Source: Rhipicephalus microplus
Lineage: Eukaryota > Arthropoda > Arachnida > Ixodida > Ixodidae
Length of the DNA: 64,000 bases
Assembly: GCF_043290135.1 (NCBI RefSeq)
Contig: NW_027464603.1
Span: 1,736,001 to 1,800,000 of the forward strand
Direction: 5' to 3'
Shown here: one piece after another, positions 43,348 to 53,783 of the stretch
How the letters are laid out: the number at the start of each line of letters is the position of its first letter
Position numbering within the stretch: the first letter of the stretch is position 1
The notes under the pieces: generated by a model
What the model saw: only the letters and a program-made list of their open reading frames with translations
Database searches by the model: none
What the model was told of the DNA's origin: nothing
Position numbers and translations under genes: made by a program

Positions 43348-43825
43348 GTGAATGATTACAGAGGCCACACAGCGCACATATATAAGCCCTGACCTTCTTT
43401 TCTCTTCTTTCTATCACATGACTAAGTAATAATCAGTAGTTTAGAAAACAAGATTATATATCACCAAAGGCACCTGGCTAGAGTGCATATACAACTCAAA
43501 ACGCGTATCATTTTACAATAATGAATTGGCACGTATTAGATACCCTACAGCTTGTGCGCAATGAAACAACAAACTGCGCACGCTGTCGCTCGCTTGGCCA
43601 TAAGTTTGCTGGATAATCACAGCCTAAGCATACTCAGTAAGCCTTTAAAAAAGAAAAAAAATGTTTTCCGAGATAAAAACAAAATCAAAAAGCAGGCAGA
43701 GCAAAATGAATGCGAGTAAAATGGTGAAGCGACAAAGGCCACCTAGACTATGTGCGTAATAATAGACAATCGGTCAACATCGCGCAAAGATTATACACTA
43801 GCCAGTAAGACAAAACGGCGATTTA

Positions 43826-44119
43826 CTAAGGCAATATGCAAGTAAGTGCACCCTCGCTCTCCTTCATGCCGTCAGATAAGGTTTTGAATTTACGAATTAA
43901 AAAGTACTCTTTTTCTTCGCGTTCATGCTGTGATTTAAAACCCGATTCCAGTATTGTGGCTATCATGTTACTGAAAGAATGAGCTGCCTCGGTGACATGC
44001 CTTGAAATCGGTAAGTTAGAAAGGCAATGCACATAATCTTTTTGATTATTGAAACGGTATCGAAAAGCAGCTTCAGTTTGACCTATGTATTGTACATGAC
44101 AGATTGAGCATTCTAGCAA
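43826..44119 (-). pseudogene. GIY-YIG endonuclease of Penelope element E
   Basis: LECSICHVQYIGQTEAAFRY carries the Y-I-G half of the motif, preceded (through a stop) by the residues of the G-I-Y half (NCIYLLECS). RFNNQKDYVHCLSN, ISRHVTEAAHSF and HEREEKEYFLIRKFKTL follow, with the conserved Glu/Lys of the fold. It would nick target DNA. A stop separates it from RT. Confidence 0.78.
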
Positions 44120-44167
44120 ATATATGCAATTTGCAGTATCATAAGTAAAATTTCCCTTAATTTTGAA

Positions 44168-45864
44168 TTAGTAGTTCATCGCAGTATTGGCTGCCAGTGT
44201 TGTTGTGGTCACGTGCGCACACACTGTACAGCGGGGCTTTTTACAAGGATGGCAACCAAGAATCTGGACGCTTTTGCTCTGTCTGGTTTTAGAGGATGTT
44301 AATAAATTCCGCAAATATTTGCCTCGTTTGCACACAACACGTGGTGGTTCTGGAAACACTTTTGTAAGGCGTTCGCTCTGCATAAGTATGTTGTGGTGTT
44401 TACGGAGAATAGATTCGACGTTAGGTGCCGATGCGTTATAGGTTAAAACCAAGTTAACTTGTGAATGACTTTTAGGATTTTCCTCGGGAAAGCTGTGTGG
44501 TGTACGGTCTTGTGCGTCGGCGCGCCTCACTGCGACATCGACTAACTTGGTCGGATATTTCTGTTTAAGCAGTGCAGTGCGTAGCTGGTCAGTTATTATC
44601 AAAGTCAGATTGCTTAGAGCAACTTCGCTTAAAGCGTATGGCCTGGCTGTAAGGTATGCTGGATTTGCAATGCCTTTTGTGGCTGCCTTGAAAGTATAAA
44701 TACCTCTGTCTGTCAGTCGCCTTGTGGTACAGTTTTGTGCTTAATTTTGCATTATCGAGACTTACTGTGACATCGAGAAAGTTAATAGTCACCGGTGAAT
44801 ATGTGTGCGAAAAGGATATGGAAGGGTGAGCTTTATTAAAGTCCGAAATGAAAGACAAGAGTTCCTTCTCTTTATGTGACCAAATCATCAATATGTCATC
44901 AATAAATCTTTTATAACAAAGGTTTTAGTGAACAACCCGACAAAGATTCGTTCTCAAGGGATCCCCGAAATATATTTGTGTAGCTTGGCCCGACCGTAGT
45001 ACCCATAAACGTACCACTTACTTGAACATAATGCACTCCATTGAATTCAAAGTTGGTGTACTAAAGAATTATTTGAAGCAGTATTGCTATAGTCGAGCTG
45101 TGAATGGACTTGTCGAGAGTGGAGTGATCGTAAGCCTCAACCACGGACCTTATACCATCGAAGTGCGGCATATTTGTGTAAAGAGACGCAACATCGAGAG
45201 TGACATGGAGAGCGTTGTTAGGTATAAGAAGGTTGGTAATATCAAAAAGGAAGGCGTTAGGATCTCACAGAAATGACGGGAACATAGGGGGTATCTGGTT
45301 TATCAGGCTATCTACGTAACGCGACAAGTTTTCTGTCACGGTACCTATGCCGGAAACAATTTGGCGACTAGGATTATTGTGTTTATGGATTTTTGGCAAC
45401 AAATAGAAACTACCAGTGGCTGGACTAAGATGGAGCAGAGAAGCTGCCCTATCATTAGGTTTTTTTTCTCCTCTATTAGTTTTCTTATTGTGCCGTCTAA
45501 CGTCGCTTTATAATCCTCAGTCGGGTCGGCCTCAAGTCGTTGGTAAAACGACTTTTCCTCAAGTTGACTATTCGCTGCAGCGATATATTTGATCGTGTCC
45601 ATGACAACGATGGCACCCCCTTTGTCCGCAGGTTTTATTGTGATGTTAGTGCGTACGCCAAGGTTTGCTATAGCTTTTATTTCTAAGGTTGATAGGTTTG
45701 ACGAAAAGACCGGGGTTCATTATAAGCTTGAATGATATCTCACTGTACTGCTTTAATAAACATGTCCAATGGTTTGTCACATTGTCACCCCGGTGTCCAA
45801 CGTTTAGCCGAGGGTAAAGCAGTAGGATCGTCTGCGGGAGCCGGCTGATCGAAGAAATATTCAC
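44168..45864 (-). pseudogene. Reverse transcriptase of Penelope element E
   Basis: Pieces in order on minus: FKLIMNPGLFVKPINL (45740), KYIAAANSQLEEKSFYQRLE and DPTEDYKATLDGTIRKLIEE (45560), SGTFMGTTVGPSYTNIF (44970), then CYKRFIDDILMIWSHKEKEL with the catalytic F-I-D-D at 44895-44906, INFLDVTVSLDNAKLSTKLY (44750), and LLKQKYPTKLVDVAVRRA (44550). The active-site Asp pair is kept. Frames shift at several points and stops are common. Confidence 0.78.
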
Positions 45865-46449
45865 GTGGTCTCATATTTCGTGCGAAGTTGTTTAAATCTT
45901 TGTATAACTGAAATTCATTATTGTAACCACTCGCTGGACAGAAGCTTAAACCGCGGGAGTAAAGGCTGAGTTGTTCTTCAGATGAGATGGTAATTGAAAT
46001 AATAATAATGTTGTCGGGTGCAGGTTTACAGGTTCTTTACTTGGCCGAAAATGAAGGCATTGAGTTTCGAAGTTTTACACCATCTATGAGCAACTTTTTT
46101 CATTTCAGCGCGTTACGCTCGAAACGGTTCTTTTGCTATGCTCATAGAGACGATGATTCTTCAGGAGAAAGGCTAAACTTATCGAGTAGTTAGCGCTTCC
46201 TGTTTATCAGAGATTCAAGGGAAAATCTATAATGGCTTAATAGAATATGTACGAGCTCAAGTGAGGCGTTCTGTAAGGTGTCAAGCCACTTCCTCGCGTT
46301 GCACTTCGATAGCTTTGGTGTTGCCGGTAGGCGGAAAGGAAGCCGCTGAATATGCTTCTAGAGTAGACACATGTAGCTGGTACGCATTGTAATCATAAAC
46401 TTCATTTATTAACTTTCTCTCAAACCAGAGAGAGCAATAGCGTCCGGAT

Positions 46450-46975
46450 TCTTGGTGGCCATCCTTATAAAAAGCCCCGCTGTAAATCGTGTGCGCACGT
46501 AACCAAAACAACACTGGCAGCCTGTACTGCGACGAACTTCAAGTTGAAAATTAAGCGAAATTTTACTTATGATACAGCAAATGTCGTATATTTGCTAGAA
46601 TGCTCAATCTGTCATGTAAAATACATAGGTCAAACTGAAACTGCTTTTCGATACCGTTTAAATAATCATAAAGCTCATGTGCATTGCCTTCCTAACTTAC
46701 CAATTTTAAGGCATGTCACCGAGGCAGCTCATTCTTTCAGGAACATGATAGCTACAATACTGGAATAAGGTTTTAAATCACAGCACGAACGCGAAGAAAA
46801 AGAGTAATTTTTAATTCGTATATTCAAAACCTTATCTGACGGCATAAACGAGGGCCCGGGTACACTTACTTGCATATCGCCTTAGTAAATCGCCGTTTTG
46901 TCTTACTGGCTAATGTATATTCTTTGCACGATGTCGACCTATTGTCTATTATTACGTACATAGAGTAGGTGGCCT
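46450..46975 (+). mobile_element. Penelope-like fragment F, opposite orientation
   Basis: On plus: CKSCAHVTKTTLAACTA, FTYDTANVVYLLECSICHVK (with an intact YLLEC...YIGQTE GIY-YIG region, 46544-46768) and IRIFKTLSDGINEGPG. It aligns with 44250-43830 of element E read on the other strand. Only the linker, endonuclease and start of the 3' UTR are present, so it is 5'-truncated. It faces E head to head across about 46440. Confidence 0.78.
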
Positions 46976-46976
46976 T

Positions 46977-47055
46977 GCCCCGCCACGGTGGTCTAGTGGC
47001 TAAAGTACTCAGCTGCTGACCCGCAGGTCGCAGGTTCGATTCCTGGCTGTGGCGA
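46977..47055 (+). repeat. Solo tRNA-derived head of a Ruka-like SINE
   Basis: Contains GGTGGTCTAGTGGCTAA (A-box region) and GGTTCGATTCC (perfect B box). Terminal GCCACGG pairs over 7 bp with CTGTGGC, an acceptor-like stem. The sequence matches the heads of the SINEs here but has no SINE body after it. A functional tRNA is unlikely, because the T-arm has a mismatch and the anticodon arm is irregular. Confidence 0.65.
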
Positions 47056-47124
47056 GAAACGAAGAGAACTGAAGTTAAACAGTGACTCTATGAGTTGAGT
47101 ACTTCTTTAACACCCGAACCGCTA

Positions 47125-47208
47125 TCTGTCGGCGTGGCGCTGTAGTTAGTGTACTCAGTTTATATTTCAAAGGTGCCTAGTTTGATCCTACGCTGGCGCA
47201 ACTTTTTT
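47125..47208 (+). repeat. Second tRNA-derived unit with Pol III-like terminator
   Basis: GTGGCGCTGTAGTTAGTG (A-box-like) and TAGTTTGATCCTACGC (B-box-like, TTTGATCC) are followed by CTTTTTTT at about 47201, an oligo-T Pol III stop. It is a different family from the head at 46977 and lies 70 bp after it. Confidence 0.45.
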
Positions 47209-47490
47209 TACGGGTGCTCGATATATTTTTTATACAATTACTTTTATTGTTTCTTTAGTGGCAGCTTGTCACGGTGGATCTGATGCTGCTTCGCGCTCCA
47301 GCATTGCCGGCTTAAGCGCGCCATCCAACATCCGCTCTACTATACACCACCATAAACCATGTGCCACCATATCCACCACCATAATTCACCTTTCCTATGG
47401 TGGACGTTTTTTCAGTAGGGATCGCTACAATATATTCATGATATAGAAGTACCGCCAACGAGCGGACATTCCAAGGACTAACCGAGAGGT
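47209..47490. other. Spacer; contains a dispersed 30-nt word
   Basis: GGACATTCCAAGGACTAA followed by CGAGAGGTGG occurs at 47464-47492 and again at 50692-50721, marking a second dispersed repeat. No gene seen. Confidence 0.5.
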
Positions 47491-47492
47491 GG

Positions 47493-47605
47493 TTAACTAC
47501 AACTACTACTATTACTACTACTACTACTATACTACTACTACAACTACTACTACTACCACCACTACTACTGCTACTACTCTACTACCACCACTAATACTAC
47601 ATACA
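47493..47605. repeat. (ACT)n microsatellite
   Basis: Trinucleotide ACT/ATT/ACC repeats of about 110 bp. The same trinucleotide DNA appears at 50968-51012, again followed by GGACGCAT and ACGGCTTAA, so it is part of the same dispersed repeat. Confidence 0.9.
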
Positions 47606-48034
47606 TTGCGGACGCATGATTCACGGCTTAACGAGCTCTACTGCTATGAAAACGTTGCAAAGGATTTCGCAAACAGCAAGTAGCTTTAGGTGTAACCCTG
47701 AGACGCGTCTGCACCAGATTAACAAAGCCGGAAACAACAAGAAACTGCGAAAAAGGTGCTCCTCAATATCAGTTCATGGAGAACTCTTCTGTACTGAAGA
47801 AAAAATTGCTGGCTCATGCGAGCGACTTCAGTCACGTCACCACGGGTCATTATCGCACAGCTTGAAATCGGCACAACACTGCAAGTTTTCAGGTTGCATT
47901 CATGTGCAACAATGAGTTGAATGTGGAAGTGCCACAATGCTCCTCTAATTGTCCAACATTTCTCAGTCAAACACTTCTAAAAAGTTTGGCACGTGCAGCT
48001 CTGGATATAGACTGACAGACAGGTAGACGGACAG
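47606..48034. other. Spacer, no gene seen
   Basis: Two opposite short frames (47616 plus, 47970 minus) have no recognisable content. Confidence 0.45.
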
Positions 48035-48479
48035 ACTAAAACTTTATTTTTGTTTAGAGAGGCCATGCAGTAGGTCAATTAAATATGTCTTCACCCAGCC
48101 GTCTGCTTGTCCCATGTCTGAACAGGGAGGCTATGCCTCTCAGCACATTCACAGGCTCTCTGGACAGCCTGAAGCTGGACGTTTCGTCTGGGGTCTGTGA
48201 TTGCTGTCGTCCAGTCCACTTCTCGCTTAAAGGACTGTAACGCAGGGCACTGCCAGAGCATGTGACTCAGAACAATATTCAAACAATATTGACCACAATC
48301 TCGGCAATGTGGATTGACTTCCGGATGAAGCATGCTCAGAAAGTTTCTGAAGGAATAAGACCCCATAAGGAGCATGCGGATCGTGCTTGATTATGATCTA
48401 TGGAGCTTATGATGAGGAAAGAGAAGTCTGTCGCTCCCCTCTGTAATGAGGTGTCATCTCGTGAAAGGTAACAAGAGGA

Positions 48480-48840
48480 TCACCGTGGACGAGCTTTCCA
48501 AACTTATGCGAGAGACCAGCCTGTCGCGGTATGGGAAACCTCGCGCACAGTCATGGGCTATCACGTTTGGGTTCAGGTGACCCGGTAGTATGTCTGGTCC
48601 CATGTGAGCTGCAAACCAGGCTATGTGACGAAGAACATCGGAGATGTGTCGGCTGTGGAGAATGCTGGCTGCCTCTGTGGCTATCAGTCCCGATGCACGC
48701 GCTCTAACGGCCGCTTGGAGATCTGTGTAAAACGTTTTGTGTTTTGGGTCCAGCTATTTCAGTGCTATGGCAGTCTGTTCTGCTACAGCGACCATTGTGG
48801 TCTTCACTGAAGTGGCCGAAAAGAGTTCTTCTCTGTTATT
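48480..48840 (-). pseudogene. RNase H domain of LINE G
   Basis: On minus, AVAEQTAIALKYLDPKHKTF supplies the conserved Glu, FYTDLQAAVR the second Asp region (TDS is usual) and NPNVIAHDCARGF the final Asp. The segment IAWFAAHMGPD corresponds to the W-x-PAH motif. The frame is open for about 110 codons though no start remains. Confidence 0.62.
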
Positions 48841-49890
48841 GACAAGTGCCACAGAAAACTTGTCGCCGCTGACGTGGCGCGCTGCAACAACAAATGTTTT
48901 TCTTTCGGTGAGTTTCTGCATGAACGTCCTGTCCCTAGCTAATTCACGACCTTTATTGTATTCGGAATGTTCATTTTTTCCAAAATGGTCAACAATAAAT
49001 GTATTCCATGTTTGGTGATCTAGTTGCGTAGTTTCACCCTAATTAAAGATAGGACGAAGGCCTGCCATATTTAGCAGTTTTGCTGTTTTTAAATTTGATA
49101 ACCGAATGATTCAGGCTGACCTCCGTGCTTCAACGAATTTAGAAGTGGCGTTATGCACTTCCGACTTCATGAGCTTTTAAGTTATAGTCGTGGTAGGGAC
49201 ACCGAGCACCTTTTCGACGCTTTTATGCATGGGTGTGTCCGATTTATCCCTCTCGGTTTCGGTCTAGTCGAGAGCCACACTAACGTAAATATTATGGCTT
49301 ACGTGGAAAGCATGGTGCACCCTTACGAAGATATCCTCGTTATGCCAAACCTCTTGTTGGACACACACAAAATTATTCTCAAAAAGTTATCTGTTTTCAT
49401 CATGAGATGAACTACAGTCTATGCGTTGGAGCCGCTAGAGCGTAATAAAAGTCCCAGAAGTTTAATACAGTGTACTCTAAGAATTGTGCGACCATCCTTG
49501 CAACAAACGTTAATGGGCACCTGAATAAGTGCGGTGAGTCCTCTGGCACCTCGTCCAGCCTATCTCTACAAAAGGACTTATGACTTTTTCGGTGAAAACA
49601 CCAGTCCCGCACCCTCCAAGAATGACTATTCGACGTCAAGAGCTTCATATAGGACTTCTTCGACACCACCTCTGATCCTCGATCTGGGCACCAAATTTTA
49701 ATTGCCGTCAGCATATAAAACTTGATCTACATCAGAAAATTTTCAAAGGCGCTCGGACAACTTGCGCGTGGCTACGTTGATTAGAAGGGAGGAGATAATT
49801 GCCCTTGGGCAGTTATCTCCTAAAAGGCTGCATGACTGACCGTCCAAATTTTATGGCCACCATCCTCCTATCGAGAAAACATTCAACAAA

Positions 49891-50461
49891 TCAGAAGAAA
49901 GGAGCTCCCATTCTCAAAGCTGATTTCTTCTTGAGAATACAGACGTGTTTGACAGTAAGAAATGCTTTGTAGAGGTCTATTGCGAGGACTCCTTTTACAT
50001 CTTTACCTATAGGGTCAATTATTTGCGTTTTGAGCAGGAGCATGACACCCTGCGTTGAAAGCCAGGGCATAAAGTCTACCATATTGCATGGGAATAGTTC
50101 ATTCCGCTCGGTGTAGCGTGATAGCCTGTTCTGCATTGCATGTTGCGCTAGTTTTCCAAAGCAACAAATAAGAGATAAGGAACAGAGTTGATCCCAGTTG
50201 GGTGTTTTACCTGGCTTTGGAATTAGGTCCACTGTGCGCCTCTTCCACCTTTCCAGTAATACGCCTTCCACCTGTACTATGTTTATTGTTTTTGCCGAGG
50301 CTTGTATTGATTTTGTCATTCAAATATTTAAAAAACAAATTTGCAGCATTGTGAGGACCTGGGGCAGACGTATCGTCAATGTTACGGAGCACTTCCCTGA
50401 CTTCAGATTCCGAGAAGGTGGCGTCCAGCTCTGGGGGTGGCAGAACTTGATACCGAAGCAT
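49891..50461 (-). pseudogene. Reverse transcriptase fragment of LINE G
   Basis: Covers RT motifs 0 to A (PKPGKTPNWDQL, SLICCFGKLAQ, GVLAIDLYKAF). It spans two frames (50461-50207 and 50319-49891) joined by a frameshift near 50260. Motif C is missing further on. Confidence 0.65.
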
Positions 50462-50628
50462 CTGTCAGTCTGTCCGCCCTTCCGTCCATCCATGCATCTG
50501 TTCGTCTGTGCGTCCATCCGTCCAAACACCCGAACATCAATCCGTCCGTCCGTGTCTCCGTCCGTCCATCTGTGCATCTCTTTGTCTCTCCGTCCGTGTG
50601 TCTGTTCATTCGTCCATTCATCTAGTAC
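50462..50628. repeat. Degenerate (CCGT)n array
   Basis: CCGTCCGT, CCATCTGT, CCGTCCAT and related tetranucleotides fill about 165 bp, immediately beyond the 5' limit of LINE G similarity. LINE G's own tail region also carries GACAGACAGGTAGACGGACAG (48012-48033), the same tetranucleotide on the other side. Confidence 0.85.
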
Positions 50629-51084
50629 ACACCAAGTACAGCCATCTCACACTTCTTCAACATATATACTTCATATATGTATCGCCACCCAGTGGACATT
50701 CCAAGGACTAAACGAGAGGTGGCACCCCCCCCTTTTCTTATAGCCGGCGCTTCTTGCCTAGTTCCAACTTTTCACAATCGCTACTTCATAGCACTGCGGT
50801 CCGACCCTCGCTAAAGCCAACTGAAAGCAAGGAGGTGCGTTGATCTTGGCTAGCTAAAAGCTAGCCATGGTCAATGCTTATTTAATATTAACGTGCACCG
50901 GCTTTCTCCCTAATTCAAAAGAGTGCGTGCGTGCAACTCCTCTAGTCTGGCTGTGAGGGTGTCTACCTACTACCACCACGACGAGGACGCTTACTACAAT
51001 TACTATTACTAGGAGTAGATACACCGTGGACGCATCACCGACGGCTTAAGGAGCTTCGCTCTTAGAAAGGTTCAACGTCCCTGC
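50629..51084. other. Spacer with dispersed repeat copy 2
   Basis: Contains the second copy of GGACATTCCAAGGACTAA and the trinucleotide/GGACGCAT block seen at 47464-47645, plus a GCTAGCTAAAAGCTAGC palindrome at about 50850. No gene seen. Confidence 0.5.
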
Positions 51085-51770
51085 CTGCTGTCGCTAGGTT
51101 GGTAAAGCATCGAGCTATGCGGTCTTTCATGACGTTCCCTATTAGACTATTGTGAGCAGGACACCGTACAATGTGGTAATCTTCTGTTAAAGCCTTATTT
51201 AAAACTTTGCACACTTATTTGGTTTGCGTATCTTGAAGAAACATTCGGCACGCCACCTGTGGATTAGAAAGCACCACTACTGATTGTCCCCTGCTTTCTG
51301 CGTTACACATAGCAATGGCTATCGCCGCAGCCGTGTTCTTACCGAGGCCGTTGTGGTGTGATTTGGAGCTACAATTGCCACTACATGGGTCCCTCTACTG
51401 GCTTCACTGACATTTGTACAAATAGCTTCCGGGCTATGATTGAATGATTTGCGTAAGGATTGTGGTCTTGCCTTCCTCCTTCCTTTGTGATGCGTCGGGT
51501 GCATAGTTCCGAGGATAGGTGCCCCAACCAAATATGAGCGTTTTCCGGAACTTTTAGCACAGTTTTCTCGTCACAAAATTGCGGGCGCAATGTGAACCCT
51601 ACATTTGATTATAGTTTTCCCGTGATAGCTTAAATTCACAGCCTTTCTTTTAAATAGGAGCACCGCATCCGCATATTTCTCCACGGTGTTGGATATGCCT
51701 AACTATTCTACCTTTTAAGTTTCGGCATTTTGCGGTATCCCCAAGTTAATATTATAATATTATTATTATT
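51085..51770 (-). mobile_element. Fragment of an I-clade LINE (RNase H)
   Basis: The minus strand reads VSEASRGTHVVAIVAPNHTT, then after stops AAIAIAMCNAESRGQSVVVL and PQVACRMFLQDTQTK, LNKALTED and NVMKDRIA. This is an RNase H domain of an I-type LINE, different from G. Frame broken in several places. The right end borders a (TTA)n tract at 51748-51777. Confidence 0.5.
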
Positions 51771-51777
51771 ATTATCA
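51748..51777. repeat. Short (TTA)n tract
   Basis: About 30 bp of TTA/TAA next to the insertion site of element I. Confidence 0.85.
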
Positions 51778-51793
51778 AAATGATTAATAATAT

Positions 51794-51969
51794 TGTTACG
51801 GGGAAGATTTATTCACCGAGAGCTGGTCTTGCTAACGGCTTAAAGAGCGCACAGTCAGGCAGGCCAACGGGAGAAGCTCGAGAGTCCAACCCACAACAAC
51901 AACTTTGTCGTCTTTTTCAATTGGGTGCCAATTCAGCTGTGTCGGGGCGACAGTTTCATACACGTATCA
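51794..51969 (-). repeat. 3' LTR of element I
   Basis: 176 bp, matching 56829-57004 nearly base for base. TSD ATAT precedes it. Confidence 0.92.
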
Positions 51970-52129
51970 TCACCCCGGCCCGTAAGGCACCGTCTCGGTG
52001 CCTGTTAAATGAGCGAGTCAGCGTTGTAGGGCTTGAGACGAGAAACGTGGACTACTTCCGTTCTGGGTGCAGCAGCTGATGAGTTTGTGGTAGCGGCATT
52101 CTCGTAAGTCACAGGTGTGACCTGACGAA

Positions 52130-52793
52130 TGACTCGGTAGGGCCCAGCGTATCGCAATAGTAGTTTCTCGCAGAGGTCAAAACGTCGAGATGGGAGCCAC
52201 AGGAGAACAAGAGATCCCGCAAAAAAAACGGCATCTCTATGTCAACGGTCATAAAGGGACTTCTGTGCTGTCTGTGACGACGGTAACCGAGCGCGCACTA
52301 CCGCGCGTGCCGTGAGGGCCCGGCCGATCGCATCCTGAGCATACGAAGTGGAGGATTGGTGGTCTGATGAAAGTAGTGTGTCGAAGGGCAGTAAGAGATG
52401 ACGTCCGAAGAGTAGATAAAAAGGGGAGTAGCCCGCTGTTTCATGACGCGACGAGTTATAGGCGAAGGTTACAAACGGAAGAGCTATGTCCTAATCAGTG
52501 TGGCCAGTAGATACGTACATTGCAAGCATGTCTATCAATGTGCGGTTTAGGCACTCCGTAAGGTCGTTAGTCTGAGGGTGGTAAGATGTGGTGAAGTTGT
52601 GACGGGAAGCACAAGATCGCAGTAGATCATCAACCACACGAGATAGAAAGTAGCGACCACGGTCTGTGAGCAGGTGAGACGGAGCGCCATGCTGGAGAAT
52701 AACGTCGTACAGCAGGAAGTCGGCAACGTCGGTTGCGCAGCTGGTTGGTAGCGCTAGAGTGATTGCATACCGAGTGGCATAGTCTGTGGCCAC
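52130..52793 (-). pseudogene. Integrase core and C-terminus of element I
   Basis: Core begins ATDYATRYAITLALPT (first Asp), SHLLTDRGRYF (second Asp) and HPQTNDLTECLNRTL (Glu), so the D-D-E triad is present. The frame stops at 52491-52493 after STGHTD. The rest of the integrase (to about 52130) is in broken frames. Confidence 0.78.
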
Positions 52794-52799
52794 TGCGAT

Positions 52800-53333
52800 T
52801 CATTTATTTCCAGTTGGAGAAGTAAAAAAGGGACGTAGCAAGTCCAACCCCACTCGATAAAATGACTCGGCTGGAACTTCAATTGGTTGAAGAAGACCGG
52901 CTGGGGGAGTCGTAGTCTTCTTTCGGCGCTTGGAGAGGTCGCATGATGCGACGTAACGGCGAACAGAGTGGTAGAGGCCCTTCCAGAATACTCGTCGTCG
53001 AATGCGGTCGTAAGATCTGGAGACTCCTAGATGTTCACAAGTTGGAGCGTCGTGGAATTGTCGCAGAATACCCTTTCGCAGGTGATGCGGTACGACGAGT
53101 GAAAGTTCCGCGCCGTCGGGGTGTAAGTTGCAGCGGTACAAACCATTGTCTTGAAGTAGGTATTTGCTTAGAGAAGGGTCAGCATAACGCGATTGAAGGT
53201 GGTCAATGATGGTGAGCAGCGATGGATCCCGGCGCTGTTCGTCGGCTACGTTCAGAAAGTCAGTGATGGCTAAAACGCAGGCATCGGATTCCAAATCAGT
53301 GGAGCTAGGTGGACCCATAGGGTGCCGGGACAA
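52800..53333 (-). pseudogene. H2C2 linker and integrase start of element I
   Basis: Carries DNGLYRCNL, FHDAPTCEHLGVSRSYDRIR, VFWKGLYHSVRRYVASCDLS and AGLLQPIEVPAESFYRVGLD. In the zinc finger the second Cys is changed (C-D-L-S where C-x2-C is expected), so zinc binding is probably lost. A stop (TGA, GNK*) at 52800-52802, where Trp is usual, parts it from the core. Confidence 0.76.
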
Positions 53334-53408
53334 GCAGTCAGTATCGCTGTGCAGCTTTCCAGATTTGTAAACAACAGAGAACGTGTACTCCTGTAATCGA
53401 AGTGCCCG

Positions 53409-53783
53409 TCAGTCGAGTCTTCCTGTAGGGACCTTAAGCGTGGACAGCCAAGAAAGCGCATGATGGTCCGTGATGACTGCGAACGGACGTCCGTATAAGT
53501 ACGGACGAAATTTCGCAATAGCCCAAGCGAGGGCTAAGCATCCCCGCTCAGTGATGGAATAATTTTGTTCCGCTTGCGACAAAAGGCGGCTAGCGAAGGC
53601 TAACACACGGTTGGTGCCATTCTGTATCTGAGCGAGTACAGCACCAATGCTGTGGCCGCTTGCATCGGTGCGAAGCTCTGTTCGAGCCGCTGGATCAAAA
53701 TGAGCCAACACAGGTGGTGATGTGAGGGTGGTAATTAGCGACGCGAAGGAGTGTTCTTGGTCCCTTCCCCAAAAAAAGGCCAC
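53409..53783 (-). CDS. RNase H of element I
   Basis: [18 protein letters not shown] (first Asp), [20 protein letters not shown] (Glu region), [20 protein letters not shown] (second Asp). 124 open codons. All catalytic positions are visible. It is parted from RT by a frameshift near 53790 and ends at a TGA at 53409-53411 where Trp (LARW) is usual. Confidence 0.78.
   Translation of the reverse strand: MAFFWGRDQEHSFASLITTLTSPPVLAHFDPAARTELRTDASGHSIGAVLAQIQNGTNRVLAFASRLLSQAEQNYSITERGCLALAWAIAKFRPYLYGRPFAVITDHHALSWLSTLKVPTGRLD

Larger units (their letters stand above)
43310..46440 (-). mobile_element. Penelope-like element E, degenerate
   Basis: The minus strand carries, from right to left: an N-terminal region (HVSTLEAYSAASFPPTG, 46400 region; LSFCPASGYNNEFQLYKDL, 45920), reverse transcriptase (45600-44600), a basic Cys-containing linker (HPCKKPRCTVCAHV), a GIY-YIG endonuclease (44119-43826) and a 3' region with a hammerhead-like motif (43347-43318). 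RT plus GIY-YIG in this order is unique to Penelope-like elements. Stops and frameshifts occur throughout. Confidence 0.82.
48035..50470 (-). mobile_element. I-clade LINE G, degenerate
   Basis: Minus strand: RT start ELDATFSESEVREVLRNID and SAPGPHN (50410); VDLIPKPGKTPNWDQL and GKLAQHAMQNRLSRY (50240-50110); GVLAIDLYKAFLTVKH (motif A region, 49960). A gap of weak similarity follows to about 48900. Then an RNase H domain (KTTMVAVAEQTAIAL, TFYTDLQAAVRARASG, NVIAHDCARGF; 48840-48500) and a C-terminal Cys/His motif (HCRDCGQ...SHMLWQCPAL; 48310-48210). It ends with AATAAAG near 48045. RT followed by RNase H indicates the I group. Catalytic YxDD was not seen. Confidence 0.68.

Noticed and set aside
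46977..47055. Functional tRNA gene
   Set aside because: Same sequence as the SINE heads elsewhere in the window; T-arm mismatch and irregular anticodon arm.
50198..50743. 181-codon plus-strand frame
   Set aside because: Half is antisense to LINE G RT and half is the (CCGT)n array.
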